In this document: positions 37,585 to 45,762 of the stretch, in pieces
Numbering within the stretch: the stretch's first letter is position 1
Layout of the letters: each line of letters starts with the position of its first letter
Source of the DNA: Xanthomarina gelatinilytica
Lineage (GTDB): Bacteria > Bacteroidota > Bacteroidia > Flavobacteriales > Flavobacteriaceae
Direction of reading: 5' to 3'
Assembly (NCBI RefSeq): GCF_000348685.1
Contig: NZ_ANLA01000004.1
Location: forward strand, 682,001-746,000
DNA: 64,000 nt
The notes under the pieces: generated by a model
Database searches by the model: none
What the model was told of the DNA's origin: nothing
What the model saw: the letters and a program-made list of their open reading frames with translations, nothing else
Position numbers and translations under genes: made by a program

Positions 37585-38274
37585 TTAAAAAACGCAATAG
37601 CATGGTTTTCTCCCAAAAGTATAGGTCAAGGTAACTCCTGTAAACATGTACCAATCGTTGTTGTTTTTGTTTCCAAAAGCCGAAGGAGCATCATTATCGT
37701 AATCTGGAACGCTTCCATCAATTTCATCACTAAAGGTATATCTTGCTCCAATTTCTGCTGCAATAACAAAATTTTCCACAAAACGATATTTAAAACCCAA
37801 AACCATAGGAATGCCATAAGCAATACTGCTGGTGTTTTCTGAAGTTAGTTGCCCACGACGAGTAAAATAAAAATTATCATGATAAGCAGCTGTTACGCCA
37901 GTATATAAATAAGGGGTTGCCTTGTTGGTGCCTTGATGAAGGTCGAAATCCAAGAATGTGAATTCCAATCCTAAGGAGGCTTCAACTATGTGGTTGTTTA
38001 TTTGATATCCTCTTTCTTGACGTCTTGGGTCGTCTGATTTTAAATCGTCCATTTTCAGTTCAGAATAAATTAATGAAAACCTAAACGAATGTCTTGGACT
38101 TCTGTTCCATTTGTATATACCACCAAAGGCAAGTTGGTTTGGCGCAATGTAATCTGTGGCACCAACATCGCCAATAAAATTACTGCCACCAAGAAAAACC
38201 CCAAGTTCATGGGTTTGGGAGTGGCTTAATTGTATAGATATTATGAATAAAAATATTGTGGTTAAATACCTCAT
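37585..38274 (-). CDS. DUF6089 family outer membrane protein
   Basis: A 229 aa beta-barrel-like exported protein with a signal peptide (residues 1-19, ending QLSHSQ) and an aromatic-rich strand pattern. The N-terminal HELGVFLGGSNFIGDVGATDYIAPNQLAFGGIYKWNRSPR and C-terminal WYMFTGVTLTYTFGRKPCYCVF match the DUF6089 family typical of Bacteroidetes uppS-bamA loci. Function is unknown. It is the first gene of the uppS-bamA operon; the next gene starts immediately after its stop. Confidence 0.85.
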   Translation of the reverse strand: MRYLTTIFLFIISIQLSHSQTHELGVFLGGSNFIGDVGATDYIAPNQLAFGGIYKWNRSPRHSFRFSLIYSELKMDDLKSDDPRRQERGYQINNHIVEASLGLEFTFLDFDLHQGTNKATPYLYTGVTAAYHDNFYFTRRGQLTSENTSSIAYGIPMVLGFKYRFVENFVIAAEIGARYTFSDEIDGSVPDYDNDAPSAFGNKNNNDWYMFTGVTLTYTFGRKPCYCVF

Positions 38275-38291
38275 AAATGTTCAAAAGTTTG

Positions 38292-38324
38292 CAAATATAA
38301 TAAATAAGATTAGCCTATAACAAT
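38292..38324 (-). promoter_or_regulatory. Possible promoter for the DUF6089-uppS-bamA operon
   Basis: On the minus strand, ATTG (38324-38321), 21 bp, then TATATTTG (38299-38292). The -7 is a full match; the -33 keeps only TTG. The ATG is 17 bp downstream. Confidence 0.45.
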
Positions 38325-38374
38325 TTGAATCAAATTGTATTAGGAATAAAACAGTTTTTCTGGCAAATTATTGT

Positions 38375-39259
38375 TTAATTGCGCTTGTCTTCGCCCCAAA
38401 GTAGTTTTTTACGAAGCGTATCCAAAAAACTTTCTTTTAAAAGTTCAATCATTTTTATTTTAAATGGCGCTTTTTTTATGGTTACTATGGTATTGTTGCT
38501 TAAGGTTGCAATTCGGGAATCTAAAGAAATTAAAAAGTTGTCTTCCCTACCACTAACTTTAAGTTGGATTTCGGTAGAATCTGTAATAATTAAAGGTCTT
38601 GCGCTTAAATTATGTGGCGCAATTGGTGTTAGCACAAAGCTATTGGTGTCTGGAGTGATTACTGGGCCTCCACAACTTAAGGAGTACCCGGTTGAACCAG
38701 TTGGTGTGGAAACGATTAAGCCATCGCTCCAATAGGAGGTTAAATACTCTCCGTTTAATCTGGTTTCCACAGTAATCATGGAAGTGGTGTTTTTTCTGCT
38801 TACTGCAATTTCATTGAGTGCAAAATTCAAATCGTTGAATTCTTTATGTTCCGGTGAGGTTTGAATGGAAAGTAAGCTTCGTTCTGATATTTTGTAATTT
38901 CCAGATAAAATATCGTCTATGGCTTCGGTAATGTCTTCGTTTTGTATGGTTGCCAAAAACCCCAACCTACCTGTGTTTATGCCAACTATGGGAATGTCTA
39001 AATCTTTGACCAATGTTGTAGTCCTTAAAATAGTTCCATCGCCACCAATGCTGATCAATAAATCGAAGCTTTTATCCAAAGTACGGAAGGTTTTGAATTT
39101 ATCGTAGTTTTTATGATTGGTTAACTGGTGGTTTACAATATCGAAAAATTGCTCTTCAACATACACGTTTGTGTTTTTTTCATACAAATAATCTAAAAGG
39201 ATTTCTACAGCTTCTTCAGCGTTTTTATGATAGAATTGACCGAAAATTGCAATTTTCAT
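38375..39259 (-). CDS. nadK: NAD kinase
   Basis: NadK phosphorylates NAD to NADP. The 294 aa product has the catalytic GGDGT motif (LLISIGGDGTILRTT), the GINTGRLGFLATI loop, the NEIAVSR motif and SDGLIVSTPTGSTGYSLSCGGP, all diagnostic. I chose MKIAIFGQF at 39259 as start; the longer frame from 39286 adds nine unconvincing residues. It precedes the DUF6089-uppS-bamA operon with a 100-bp spacer, and follows a structured intergenic element. Confidence 0.95.
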   Translation of the reverse strand: MKIAIFGQFYHKNAEEAVEILLDYLYEKNTNVYVEEQFFDIVNHQLTNHKNYDKFKTFRTLDKSFDLLISIGGDGTILRTTTLVKDLDIPIVGINTGRLGFLATIQNEDITEAIDDILSGNYKISERSLLSIQTSPEHKEFNDLNFALNEIAVSRKNTTSMITVETRLNGEYLTSYWSDGLIVSTPTGSTGYSLSCGGPVITPDTNSFVLTPIAPHNLSARPLIITDSTEIQLKVSGREDNFLISLDSRIATLSNNTIVTIKKAPFKIKMIELLKESFLDTLRKKLLWGEDKRN

Positions 39260-39291
39260 GTGTTTGATTGGTTGTTTTAAGGGCACATGTT

Positions 39292-39340
39292 ACAGCCAAT
39301 GAATCATGCTCTTAAGCATGCAGCTTTAGGGCTAGGCTGT
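39292..39340. repeat. Structured palindromic intergenic element
   Basis: An outer inverted repeat ACAGCC (39292-39297) / GGCTGT (39335-39340) encloses a perfect CATGCT-CTTA-AGCATG hairpin (39305-39320). It lies between nadK and the CBS-protein gene, both on the minus strand. There is no T-run, so it is not a plain terminator; it could be an mRNA processing or repeat-family element. Confidence 0.5.
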
Positions 39341-39347
39341 TTCATCC

Positions 39348-40007
39348 TTATATGTTTAAATATTTATTTAAATAATCCGATCGGTCTTTTAAACTTTCCA
39401 TGTAACTGTCTTCTTCGTGGCCAGAAATCACATTATAACTATAGCGTCTAAAAGTCTGCATAATATCGTTTAATCCAGTGTTCCCAATTTTCAGGGTTAT
39501 TTGTACGAGGTCGTTTTCCATTTTAGAAATAAAAGCACCTAATAATTTTCCGTTGTTGGATTCAACAATTTGGCTCAGTTCGCTAAAGGAGTAATCGGTT
39601 GTGCCTTTTTCAACAATTAAAATGCTTCCAGCTTCGGCAAAGAAAGGGGTTTCGTTAAACAAGCCTATAATGTCATTTAGCTCATAATATCCTAAATAGA
39701 TGTTTTTTTCGTTTAACACAGGCATGATATTCGTGGAATTTTGGGCAAAAGCTTCCAATACATCCAGCCATACCGTGTTGTGCCTTACATAAAAGCCTTC
39801 TATGGCATGACTGTATTCTGATAAAGGTTTTGTACTGTTAAAACAATGTGCATCTGTTTCAGACATACAACCCAAATAAACACCTTCTTTGTTCTTAATG
39901 GGAATATGCGAATATGTTAATTGGTTGAACAAAAGCTGAATGTCCCCAATTTTATCGTCCCTGTCAAGAGGTTTTATATCGTTTATAATATATTCTGAAA
40001 GATTCAT
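39348..40007 (-). CDS. CBS domain-containing protein
   Basis: A 219 aa cytosolic protein with two CBS motifs near the N-terminus (about residues 1-125). Typical pieces are KIGDIQLLFNQLTYSHIPIKNKEGVYLGCM and AFAQNSTNIMPVLNEKNIYLGYYELNDI. An ACT-like C-terminal region follows (about 140-200, SILIVEKGTTDYSFSELSQIVESNNGKLLGAFIS). CBS pairs bind adenine nucleotides; the partner of this protein is unknown. Start MNLSEYIIND (40007) is preferred over METMNL (40016); both are possible. It is divergent from pdxJ. Confidence 0.85.
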   Translation of the reverse strand: MNLSEYIINDIKPLDRDDKIGDIQLLFNQLTYSHIPIKNKEGVYLGCMSETDAHCFNSTKPLSEYSHAIEGFYVRHNTVWLDVLEAFAQNSTNIMPVLNEKNIYLGYYELNDIIGLFNETPFFAEAGSILIVEKGTTDYSFSELSQIVESNNGKLLGAFISKMENDLVQITLKIGNTGLNDIMQTFRRYSYNVISGHEEDSYMESLKDRSDYLNKYLNI

Positions 40008-40096
40008 TGTTTCCATTAAAGTTCCTGCAAATTAATTAAATTTTACTACAATAACCTTGATTGACTTTGTATTTTTGTAGGATTAAATAAAAGGTT

Positions 40097-40810
40097 ATGA
40101 CAAAATTAAGCGTAAATATAAACAAGATAGCTACCTTAAGAAACTCTAGAGGAGGCAATTTTCCTAATGTGGTACAGTTTGCTAAAGATGTGCAAGCTTT
40201 TGGGGCCCAAGGAGTCACCATCCATCCAAGACCGGATGAAAGACATATAAGGTATCAAGATGCTTACGATTTAAAAAGTGAAGTTTATACTGAGTATAAT
40301 ATTGAAGGAAACCCAATAGATAAATTTGTAAATATGGTATTAGAGCTAAAACCAACCCAAGTGACTCTGGTTCCCGATGCTGTTGATGCCATTACCAGTA
40401 ATGCTGGTTGGGATACTGTTAAAAACAAGGATTTTTTAATAGATGTTATAAAAGAATTTAAAAACCATGGCATTAGAACCTCCATTTTTGTCGATCCAGA
40501 ATTGAAACAAATAGAAGGTGCAAAAGCTACGGGAACCGATAGGATAGAACTTTATACAGAAGCTTTTGCTCACGAATTTGCTTTAGGGAACAAATTGGCT
40601 GTAAAACCTTATGCAGCATGTGCAGAGTTGGCAAACAGTATGGGTCTGGGAGTGAATGCTGGTCACGATTTGTCGTTGGATAATATAAAGTTCTTTAAAG
40701 AGCATATTCCGGGATTACTGGAAGTTTCCATAGGTCACGCGCTTATATCTGAAAGCTTGTATTTGGGTGTTGAAAATGTTATACAAATGTACTTACAGAA
40801 ACTTGGGTAG
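40097..40810 (+). CDS. pdxJ: Pyridoxine 5'-phosphate synthase
   Basis: PdxJ condenses 3-amino-2-oxopropyl phosphate with 1-deoxyxylulose 5-phosphate in the DXP-dependent vitamin B6 pathway. The 237 aa TIM-barrel protein shows LSVNINKIATLRNSRGG, the GVTIHPRPDERHI motif, VTLVPD and VNAGHDLSLDN near the C-terminus, with HALISESL at the end. A TATTTTTG -7 element lies at 40070-40077 without a good -33 box. It is divergent from the CBS gene. Confidence 0.96.
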   Translation: MTKLSVNINKIATLRNSRGGNFPNVVQFAKDVQAFGAQGVTIHPRPDERHIRYQDAYDLKSEVYTEYNIEGNPIDKFVNMVLELKPTQVTLVPDAVDAITSNAGWDTVKNKDFLIDVIKEFKNHGIRTSIFVDPELKQIEGAKATGTDRIELYTEAFAHEFALGNKLAVKPYAACAELANSMGLGVNAGHDLSLDNIKFFKEHIPGLLEVSIGHALISESLYLGVENVIQMYLQKLG

Positions 40811-40850
40811 TGTCCGGGAGCAAACATATTAATAAAAAACGCATGTATTC

Positions 40851-41630
40851 ATGAAAAAAAAAGAAACGTTATATTCAAATATTTTGGGTGAAGGAACCCC
40901 TTTTGTGATTCTTCATGGGTTTTTAGGGATGAGCGATAATTGGAAAACCCTTGGCACACAGTTTAGTGAAAACAATTTTGAGGTTCATTTGTTGGACCAG
41001 CGAAACCATGGAAGAAGCTTTCATAGCGATGTTTTTAATTATGAAGTCTTGGTACAGGACTTAAAAACTTATTGTGATGCTCATCAATTAAAACACATAG
41101 TTTTATTGGGGCATTCCATGGGTGGAAAAGTCGCCATGCTTTTTGCAGCAACCTATCCGGAAATGGTTTCAAAATTATTGATTGCAGACATTTCACCAAG
41201 ATATTACCCAGTGCATCACGAATTGATATTAAAAGGATTGAGCAGTCTCGATTTCAATAAAATTGAGAGTAGAGGAGATGCAGATGAGCAATTGGCCCAG
41301 TATATTTCAAATTTTGGAATCCGTCAATTTTTATTGAAAAACCTGTATTGGAACGATGCCAAAGAACTTGAATTAAGAATCAACTTAAAAGTACTTAAAG
41401 AAAACATAGAAGAAATTGGAGAGGCATTGCCCATACATGCACAATATCAAGGAGAAGCGCTTTTTCTACGTGGAGACAGGTCGGAATACATAGGTGCGCA
41501 GGACGAGGCCATTATTAAAAATCATTTTCCAAATGCCAAAATTGTAACCATTCCTAAATCGGGACACTGGCTACATGCCGAAAACCCGAAAGTTTTTTTT
41601 AACGAAGTCATGAAATTTTTAGTTTCGTAA
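40851..41630 (+). CDS. Alpha/beta hydrolase (YbfF-like esterase)
   Basis: A 259 aa alpha/beta-hydrolase. Oxyanion segment: VILHGFLGMSDNW. Nucleophile elbow: LLGHSMGGKVAM (Ser in GHSMGG). Late-strand Asp region: FLRGDRSEYI. Histidine: SGHWLHAENP. The LDQRNHGRSFHSD segment is typical of the YbfF/ABHD11 esterase group. The natural substrate is unknown. It follows pdxJ by 40 bp and may be co-transcribed. Confidence 0.9.
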   Translation: MKKKETLYSNILGEGTPFVILHGFLGMSDNWKTLGTQFSENNFEVHLLDQRNHGRSFHSDVFNYEVLVQDLKTYCDAHQLKHIVLLGHSMGGKVAMLFAATYPEMVSKLLIADISPRYYPVHHELILKGLSSLDFNKIESRGDADEQLAQYISNFGIRQFLLKNLYWNDAKELELRINLKVLKENIEEIGEALPIHAQYQGEALFLRGDRSEYIGAQDEAIIKNHFPNAKIVTIPKSGHWLHAENPKVFFNEVMKFLVS

Positions 41631-41671
41631 CACTTGGTTTTTTACCTTTAATCCAACAAAAAATTAAATTT

Positions 41672-42019
41672 ATGAACTTAATTGTACGTGTATTGTTAAC
41701 TGCCATTGCAGTGGTTTTATTGGCTAAATTGTTACCTGGAGTAGCTGTTGAGGGCTTTACTTCTGCTATAGTTGTGGCCATAGTTATAGGGGTGCTCAAT
41801 GTATTTGTTAAGCCTATTTTAGTAATTTTAACCTTGCCTATAACAGTTGTTACTTTAGGGCTGTTTTTACTTGTAATAAACGCAGGCATCATCCTTTTGG
41901 CCGATAATTTTATTGATGGTTTTACCGTTACTGGTTTTTGGGTGGCCTTGCTATTTAGTTTGTTGCTTTCCTTTCTCCAATCCATCTTATTTTCAGTGTT
42001 AAAAGAAGATGTAAGATAG
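41672..42019 (+). CDS. Phage holin family-like (PF04020-type) membrane protein
   Basis: A 115 aa membrane protein with about four hydrophobic segments. It matches the family of small proteins annotated as phage holin family / membrane protein of unknown function (PF04020): LLPGVAVEGFTSAIVVAIVIGVLNVFVKPILVILTLPITVVTLGLFLLVINAGIILLADNFIDGF. Despite the name there is no phage context here. It sits between the hydrolase and the trigger factor gene, with its own ATG at 41672. Confidence 0.85.
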   Translation: MNLIVRVLLTAIAVVLLAKLLPGVAVEGFTSAIVVAIVIGVLNVFVKPILVILTLPITVVTLGLFLLVINAGIILLADNFIDGFTVTGFWVALLFSLLLSFLQSILFSVLKEDVR

Positions 42020-42043
42020 GCTGAAATACAATACGTTAAAAAC

Positions 42044-42074
42044 TTTGTTGGGTTGTAAAAAATATGTATTTTTG
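42044..42074 (+). promoter_or_regulatory. Consensus Bacteroidetes promoter for trigger factor
   Basis: TTTG at 42044-42047, exactly 19 bp, then TATTTTTG at 42067-42074; the tig ATG is 26 bp further on. A full match to TTTG-N19-TAnnTTTG. Confidence 0.78.
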
Positions 42075-42100
42075 CAACCCAATTTTTATGTCATAATATA

Positions 42101-43429
42101 ATGAATATTACAAGAGAGAACATTGATGCATTAAATGCTGTAGTAAAAGTAGATATCGCTAAAGACGATTATAGCGATAAAGTTGAGAAAATCTTATCGG
42201 ATTACAGAAAAACAGCAAACATTCCTGGTTTTAGAAAAGGTCACGTACCAATGGGAATGGTAAAAAAACAATACGGAAAAGCTGTGTTGGTTGACGAAGT
42301 AAACAAGTTATTACAGGAAGCATTAAATAAATATTTAACAGAAGAAAAATTAGATGTTTTAGGGCATCCAATTCCAAAACCACAAGATAATCTGGATTGG
42401 GATTCTGAAAAATTGTCTTTTGAATTTGAACTTGGTTTGGCCCCAGAATTTAATGTAGAATTAAAAAGCAAAAAAGCCATTACAAGCTATACCATTGTTG
42501 CTGGAGATGAAATGATTGAAGATCAAATTAAAAACATCCAAAAGCAATACGGAAAATTAAAATCGCAAACAGAAGTTACCAAAGACAGCGAAGTTACTGG
42601 TACTTTTAAAAACGATGAAAAAGGCATTGAAAACACAGTAACCTTAACCTTGGACAAATTTAAAGGTAAAGCTACCGAAAAGAAATTTGTTGGAGCCAAA
42701 GTAGGAGATGTTATTACCTTAAAAACAAAAGGACTTTATAACGACGATCACGAATTAATGCATGCTCTTAAATTAGGACATGATGAGGTTCACGATTTGG
42801 ATATTGAGGTAACATTTACCATAACTGAAATCAATGAGCGTGAATTGGCAGATTTGGATCAAGAGCTGTTCGATAAATTATTTGGTAAAGATGTTGTAAA
42901 ATCTGTTACAGAATTAAAGGAAAAAATAAAAGAAGATGCTGAAAAGCAGTTCAAGCAGCAAGCAGACCAGAAACTGTTGAACGATGTTACTGAATATCTT
43001 GTTGAAAACACGAAATTTGATTTGCCAGCTGAATTCCTAACCAAATGGATGCAAACAGCAGGAGAAAATCAACTAACGGAAGACGAAGCCAAAGAAGAAT
43101 ACGAAAAGTCTGAAAAAAGCTTACGTTATCAATTGATTGAAGGAAAACTAATTACCGAGAACAATATTCAGGTAACCATGGATGATATAAAAAACCATGC
43201 CAAGGAAATGATTAAAGCGCAAATGGCTCAATTTGGTCAAATGAATCCTTCAGATAAAGAATTGGAAGATATTGCGGCTCGTGTCTTATCCAACCAAGAC
43301 GAGGCACGTAGAATTTCAGAACAAATTATCAGTCAGAAATTATTGGAGCTTTATAAAGAAAAAGCAAATCTTAAAACCAAAGAACTTACTTACGAGGCAT
43401 TTGTGAAAGAAGTTTATGGCGACAAATAA
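42101..43429 (+). CDS. tig: Trigger factor
   Basis: Ribosome-associated folding chaperone that meets nascent chains at the exit tunnel. The 442 aa product has the N-terminal ribosome-binding domain with the signature region IPGFRKGHVPMGMVKKQYGKAVLVDEVN (GFRKG-type motif). A divergent central PPIase-like domain (about 150-240, SEVTGTFKNDEKGIENTVTLTLDKF) and a long C-terminal helical arm domain follow. The order tig-clpP-clpX is the classical protein-quality-control cluster. Confidence 0.96.
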   Translation: MNITRENIDALNAVVKVDIAKDDYSDKVEKILSDYRKTANIPGFRKGHVPMGMVKKQYGKAVLVDEVNKLLQEALNKYLTEEKLDVLGHPIPKPQDNLDWDSEKLSFEFELGLAPEFNVELKSKKAITSYTIVAGDEMIEDQIKNIQKQYGKLKSQTEVTKDSEVTGTFKNDEKGIENTVTLTLDKFKGKATEKKFVGAKVGDVITLKTKGLYNDDHELMHALKLGHDEVHDLDIEVTFTITEINERELADLDQELFDKLFGKDVVKSVTELKEKIKEDAEKQFKQQADQKLLNDVTEYLVENTKFDLPAEFLTKWMQTAGENQLTEDEAKEEYEKSEKSLRYQLIEGKLITENNIQVTMDDIKNHAKEMIKAQMAQFGQMNPSDKELEDIAARVLSNQDEARRISEQIISQKLLELYKEKANLKTKELTYEAFVKEVYGDK

Positions 43430-43509
43430 GCAGTCCATTCACATTCTTGAAAATAGCACAGACCTTGTGTAAGTGTTAACAAAGTTTTAAAGAATAAATC
43501 CTTATATTT

Positions 43510-43542
43510 AGGCGTTGAAATTTGTAATTTTAACGCCTTTTT
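43510..43542 (+). terminator. Intrinsic terminator after tig
   Basis: A 13-bp stem, 43510-43522 with 43526-43538 (AGGCGTTGAAATT against AATTTTAACGCCT, one G-T wobble), with a 3-nt loop and T-run. It lies about 80 bp after the tig stop. Confidence 0.78.
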
Positions 43543-43570
43543 AATTCAATTTAATTATATCAAGACATTT

Positions 43571-44245
43571 ATGGATTACGCAAAAGAATTTGAAAAATTC
43601 GCTATAAAAGACCAAGGGATCAGCAGTACGTATTACAATAAGATTATAAGTAGTATGTACCCAACAAACCTAACCCCTAACATTATTGAAGAACGCCAAA
43701 TGAATATCGCCATCTTCGATGTGTTTTCCCGTTTAATGATGGATCGTATTATTTTCCTGGGAACAGGAATTAACGATCAAGTAGCTAACATAATTCAAGC
43801 ACAACTCTTGTTTTTGGAAAGTACCGACTCTTCTAAAGACATTCAAATATATATTAATTCTCCAGGAGGATCTGTGTATGCAGGACTTGGCATTTATGAT
43901 ACCATGCAGTTCATTAAACCAGATGTTGCTACTATTTGTACAGGAATGGCTGCCTCCATGGGAGCCGTTTTGTTATGTGCTGGAGAAAAAGGAAAACGAA
44001 GTGGCTTAACGCATTCTCGTGTCATGATTCACCAACCCTTAGGTGGTGCTCAAGGTCAAGCGAGTGATATAGAAATTACTGCTAGGGAAATACTTATTCT
44101 AAAAGAAGAACTTTACAAGATAATAAGTAAACATTCTGGACAGGATTACGACAAAGTATATAAAGATAGTGACAGGGATTATTGGATGAAAGCCGATAAA
44201 GCCAAAGAATACGGAATGATTGATGAAATTTTAGTACGTAGCTAA
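43571..44245 (+). CDS. clpP: ATP-dependent Clp protease proteolytic subunit ClpP
   Basis: Serine protease that forms the tetradecameric chamber of ClpXP. The 224 aa protein has the catalytic serine S129 ([13 protein letters not shown]), histidine H154 ([20 protein letters not shown]) and the aspartate in the DRDYWM region, plus the YINSPGGSV oxyanion motif. The N-terminal 30 residues are longer than in E. coli ClpP, as is common in Bacteroidetes. clpX follows after 180 bp. Confidence 0.96.
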   Translation: MDYAKEFEKFAIKDQGISSTYYNKIISSMYPTNLTPNIIEERQMNIAIFDVFSRLMMDRIIFLGTGINDQVANIIQAQLLFLESTDSSKDIQIYINSPGGSVYAGLGIYDTMQFIKPDVATICTGMAASMGAVLLCAGEKGKRSGLTHSRVMIHQPLGGAQGQASDIEITAREILILKEELYKIISKHSGQDYDKVYKDSDRDYWMKADKAKEYGMIDEILVRS

Positions 44246-44400
44246 ATTAAATTTAAATGTTGTTTAAAGTGCAGTCAAGACATTTTTTTTAGAATGGATT
44301 CTTCGCTGTGTTCTGAATAATATAATAATGCAAATATTGAACAAAGTAAAGGTTATAAGTGGATGTTGATTTTTTAAAACTATTAACTCTCTTTTACTTT

Positions 44401-44408
44401 TAACTTTG
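44401..44408 (+). promoter_or_regulatory. Possible -7 element upstream of clpX
   Basis: TAACTTTG, a full TAnnTTTG match, 17 bp before the clpX ATG; no TTTG -33 box at the normal distance. The rest of the clpP-clpX spacer (44246-44425) shows nothing further. Confidence 0.35.
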
Positions 44409-44425
44409 AACCTTAAACTTAAAGA

Positions 44426-45658
44426 ATGGCAAAGGAAGATTTAGAATGTTCGTTTTGTGGTAGGAAAAAGCCAGAAACAAATTTATTGATAGCAGGATTG
44501 GACGCACATATATGCGACCGATGTATCGAGCAAGCTCATGGCATTGTTTTGGAAGAATCTAAACAAAGCGATAAGAGTGAACTCTCTGCCGAACTCATGT
44601 TGCGCAAACCACAGCAAATCAAGGAGTTTTTAGACGAGTATATTATTGGCCAGGAAACCACCAAAAAAGTGATGTCTGTGGCTGTTTACAACCACTACAA
44701 GAGACTTTTGCAGCCTCCAAGCGATGACGATATTGAGATTCAAAAATCAAATATCATCATGGTTGGGCAAACAGGAACAGGAAAAACCTTGATGGCAAAA
44801 ACCATAGCCAAAATGCTTAATGTGCCTCTGGCCATTGTAGATGCTACGGTTTTGACCGAAGCTGGTTATGTAGGTGAAGATGTAGAGAGCATTTTAACCC
44901 GTTTATTGCAAGCAGCAGAATACAATTTGGACAAAGCCGAAAAAGGGATTGTGTTTATTGACGAGATAGATAAAATTGCCCGTAAAAGCGATAATCCATC
45001 AATAACAAGGGATGTGTCTGGAGAAGGTGTTCAACAAGCCTTATTGAAATTATTGGAAGGAACCGTTGTTAACGTACCACCAAAAGGAGGACGCAAACAT
45101 CCAGACCAAAAGTTTATAGAAGTTAACACGGAGAATATATTATTTATTGCAGGTGGTGCTTTCGATGGTATTGAAAAAGTGATATCCAAACGCTTGAACA
45201 TGCAAGCTGTTGGTTATAGCGCTTCCATGTCTGATGAACGTGTGGATCAAAGTAATTTACTGCAATACATTATTCCAAAAGATTTAAAGGATTTTGGCTT
45301 AATTCCAGAAATTATTGGTCGTTTGCCAGTGTTAACTTATATGGATCCTTTAGACGCTAAAACTCTAAGAGCCATTTTAACAGAACCTAAAAATGCCATT
45401 ATCAAACAATACAAAAAATTGTTTGCCATGGACGAAATAGATTTTAGCATTACAGATGGCGCATTAGACTTTATAGTTGAAAAAGCCATAGAATACAAGT
45501 TAGGTGCTAGAGGTTTACGCTCTTTATGCGAAGAGATTTTAACCGATGCCATGTTCGAGTTGCCTAGTACAGACGAAAAAGAAATAAAGGTAACAAAGGC
45601 CTATGCCGAAGAGAAATTATCTAAAACCACTATTAAGAAGCTGAAGGCTGTTTCTTAA
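44426..45658 (+). CDS. clpX: ATP-dependent Clp protease ATP-binding subunit ClpX
   Basis: AAA+ unfoldase that feeds substrates into ClpP. The 410 aa product has the N-terminal zinc-binding domain (C8, C11, C30, C33 in CSFCGRK and CDRCIEQ), Walker A GQTGTGKT, Walker [14 protein letters not shown], the LEGT-type pore region ([20 protein letters not shown]), the ClpP-docking IGF-like loop and the sensor-2 region [14 protein letters not shown]. Length and order are canonical. A strong terminator follows. Confidence 0.97.
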   Translation: MAKEDLECSFCGRKKPETNLLIAGLDAHICDRCIEQAHGIVLEESKQSDKSELSAELMLRKPQQIKEFLDEYIIGQETTKKVMSVAVYNHYKRLLQPPSDDDIEIQKSNIIMVGQTGTGKTLMAKTIAKMLNVPLAIVDATVLTEAGYVGEDVESILTRLLQAAEYNLDKAEKGIVFIDEIDKIARKSDNPSITRDVSGEGVQQALLKLLEGTVVNVPPKGGRKHPDQKFIEVNTENILFIAGGAFDGIEKVISKRLNMQAVGYSASMSDERVDQSNLLQYIIPKDLKDFGLIPEIIGRLPVLTYMDPLDAKTLRAILTEPKNAIIKQYKKLFAMDEIDFSITDGALDFIVEKAIEYKLGARGLRSLCEEILTDAMFELPSTDEKEIKVTKAYAEEKLSKTTIKKLKAVS

Positions 45659-45681
45659 ATATATAAAAATTTTCTATTTAC

Positions 45682-45712
45682 AAAAGACTGTCTGAAAAAG
45701 ACGGTCTTTTTT
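45682..45712 (+). terminator. Intrinsic terminator after clpX
   Basis: AAAAGACTGTC (45682-45692) pairs with GACGGTCTTTT (45700-45710), one G-T wobble, followed by T residues. It closes the housekeeping block before the accessory island. Confidence 0.82.
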
Positions 45713-45738
45713 GTTTTTAAGCAGTTTTCTTCAAAAAG

Positions 45739-45753
45739 TACGGAAAAACCGTA
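45739..45753. repeat. Short inverted repeat upstream of the toxin-like gene
   Basis: TACGG-AAAAA-CCGTA just upstream of the ATG at 45763. It may be an operator or small hairpin; there is no support beyond the symmetry. Confidence 0.3.
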
Positions 45754-45762
45754 ACAGCAACC

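Noticed and set aside
41608-41985. Minus-strand frame opposite the holin-like membrane protein
   Set aside because: Lys/Thr/Asn-rich shadow of hydrophobic codons; the plus-strand protein matches a known family.
41672-42019. Prophage remnant suggested by the family name phage holin
   Set aside because: No other phage gene, attachment site or integrase nearby; the family name is historical and the gene lies among housekeeping genes.
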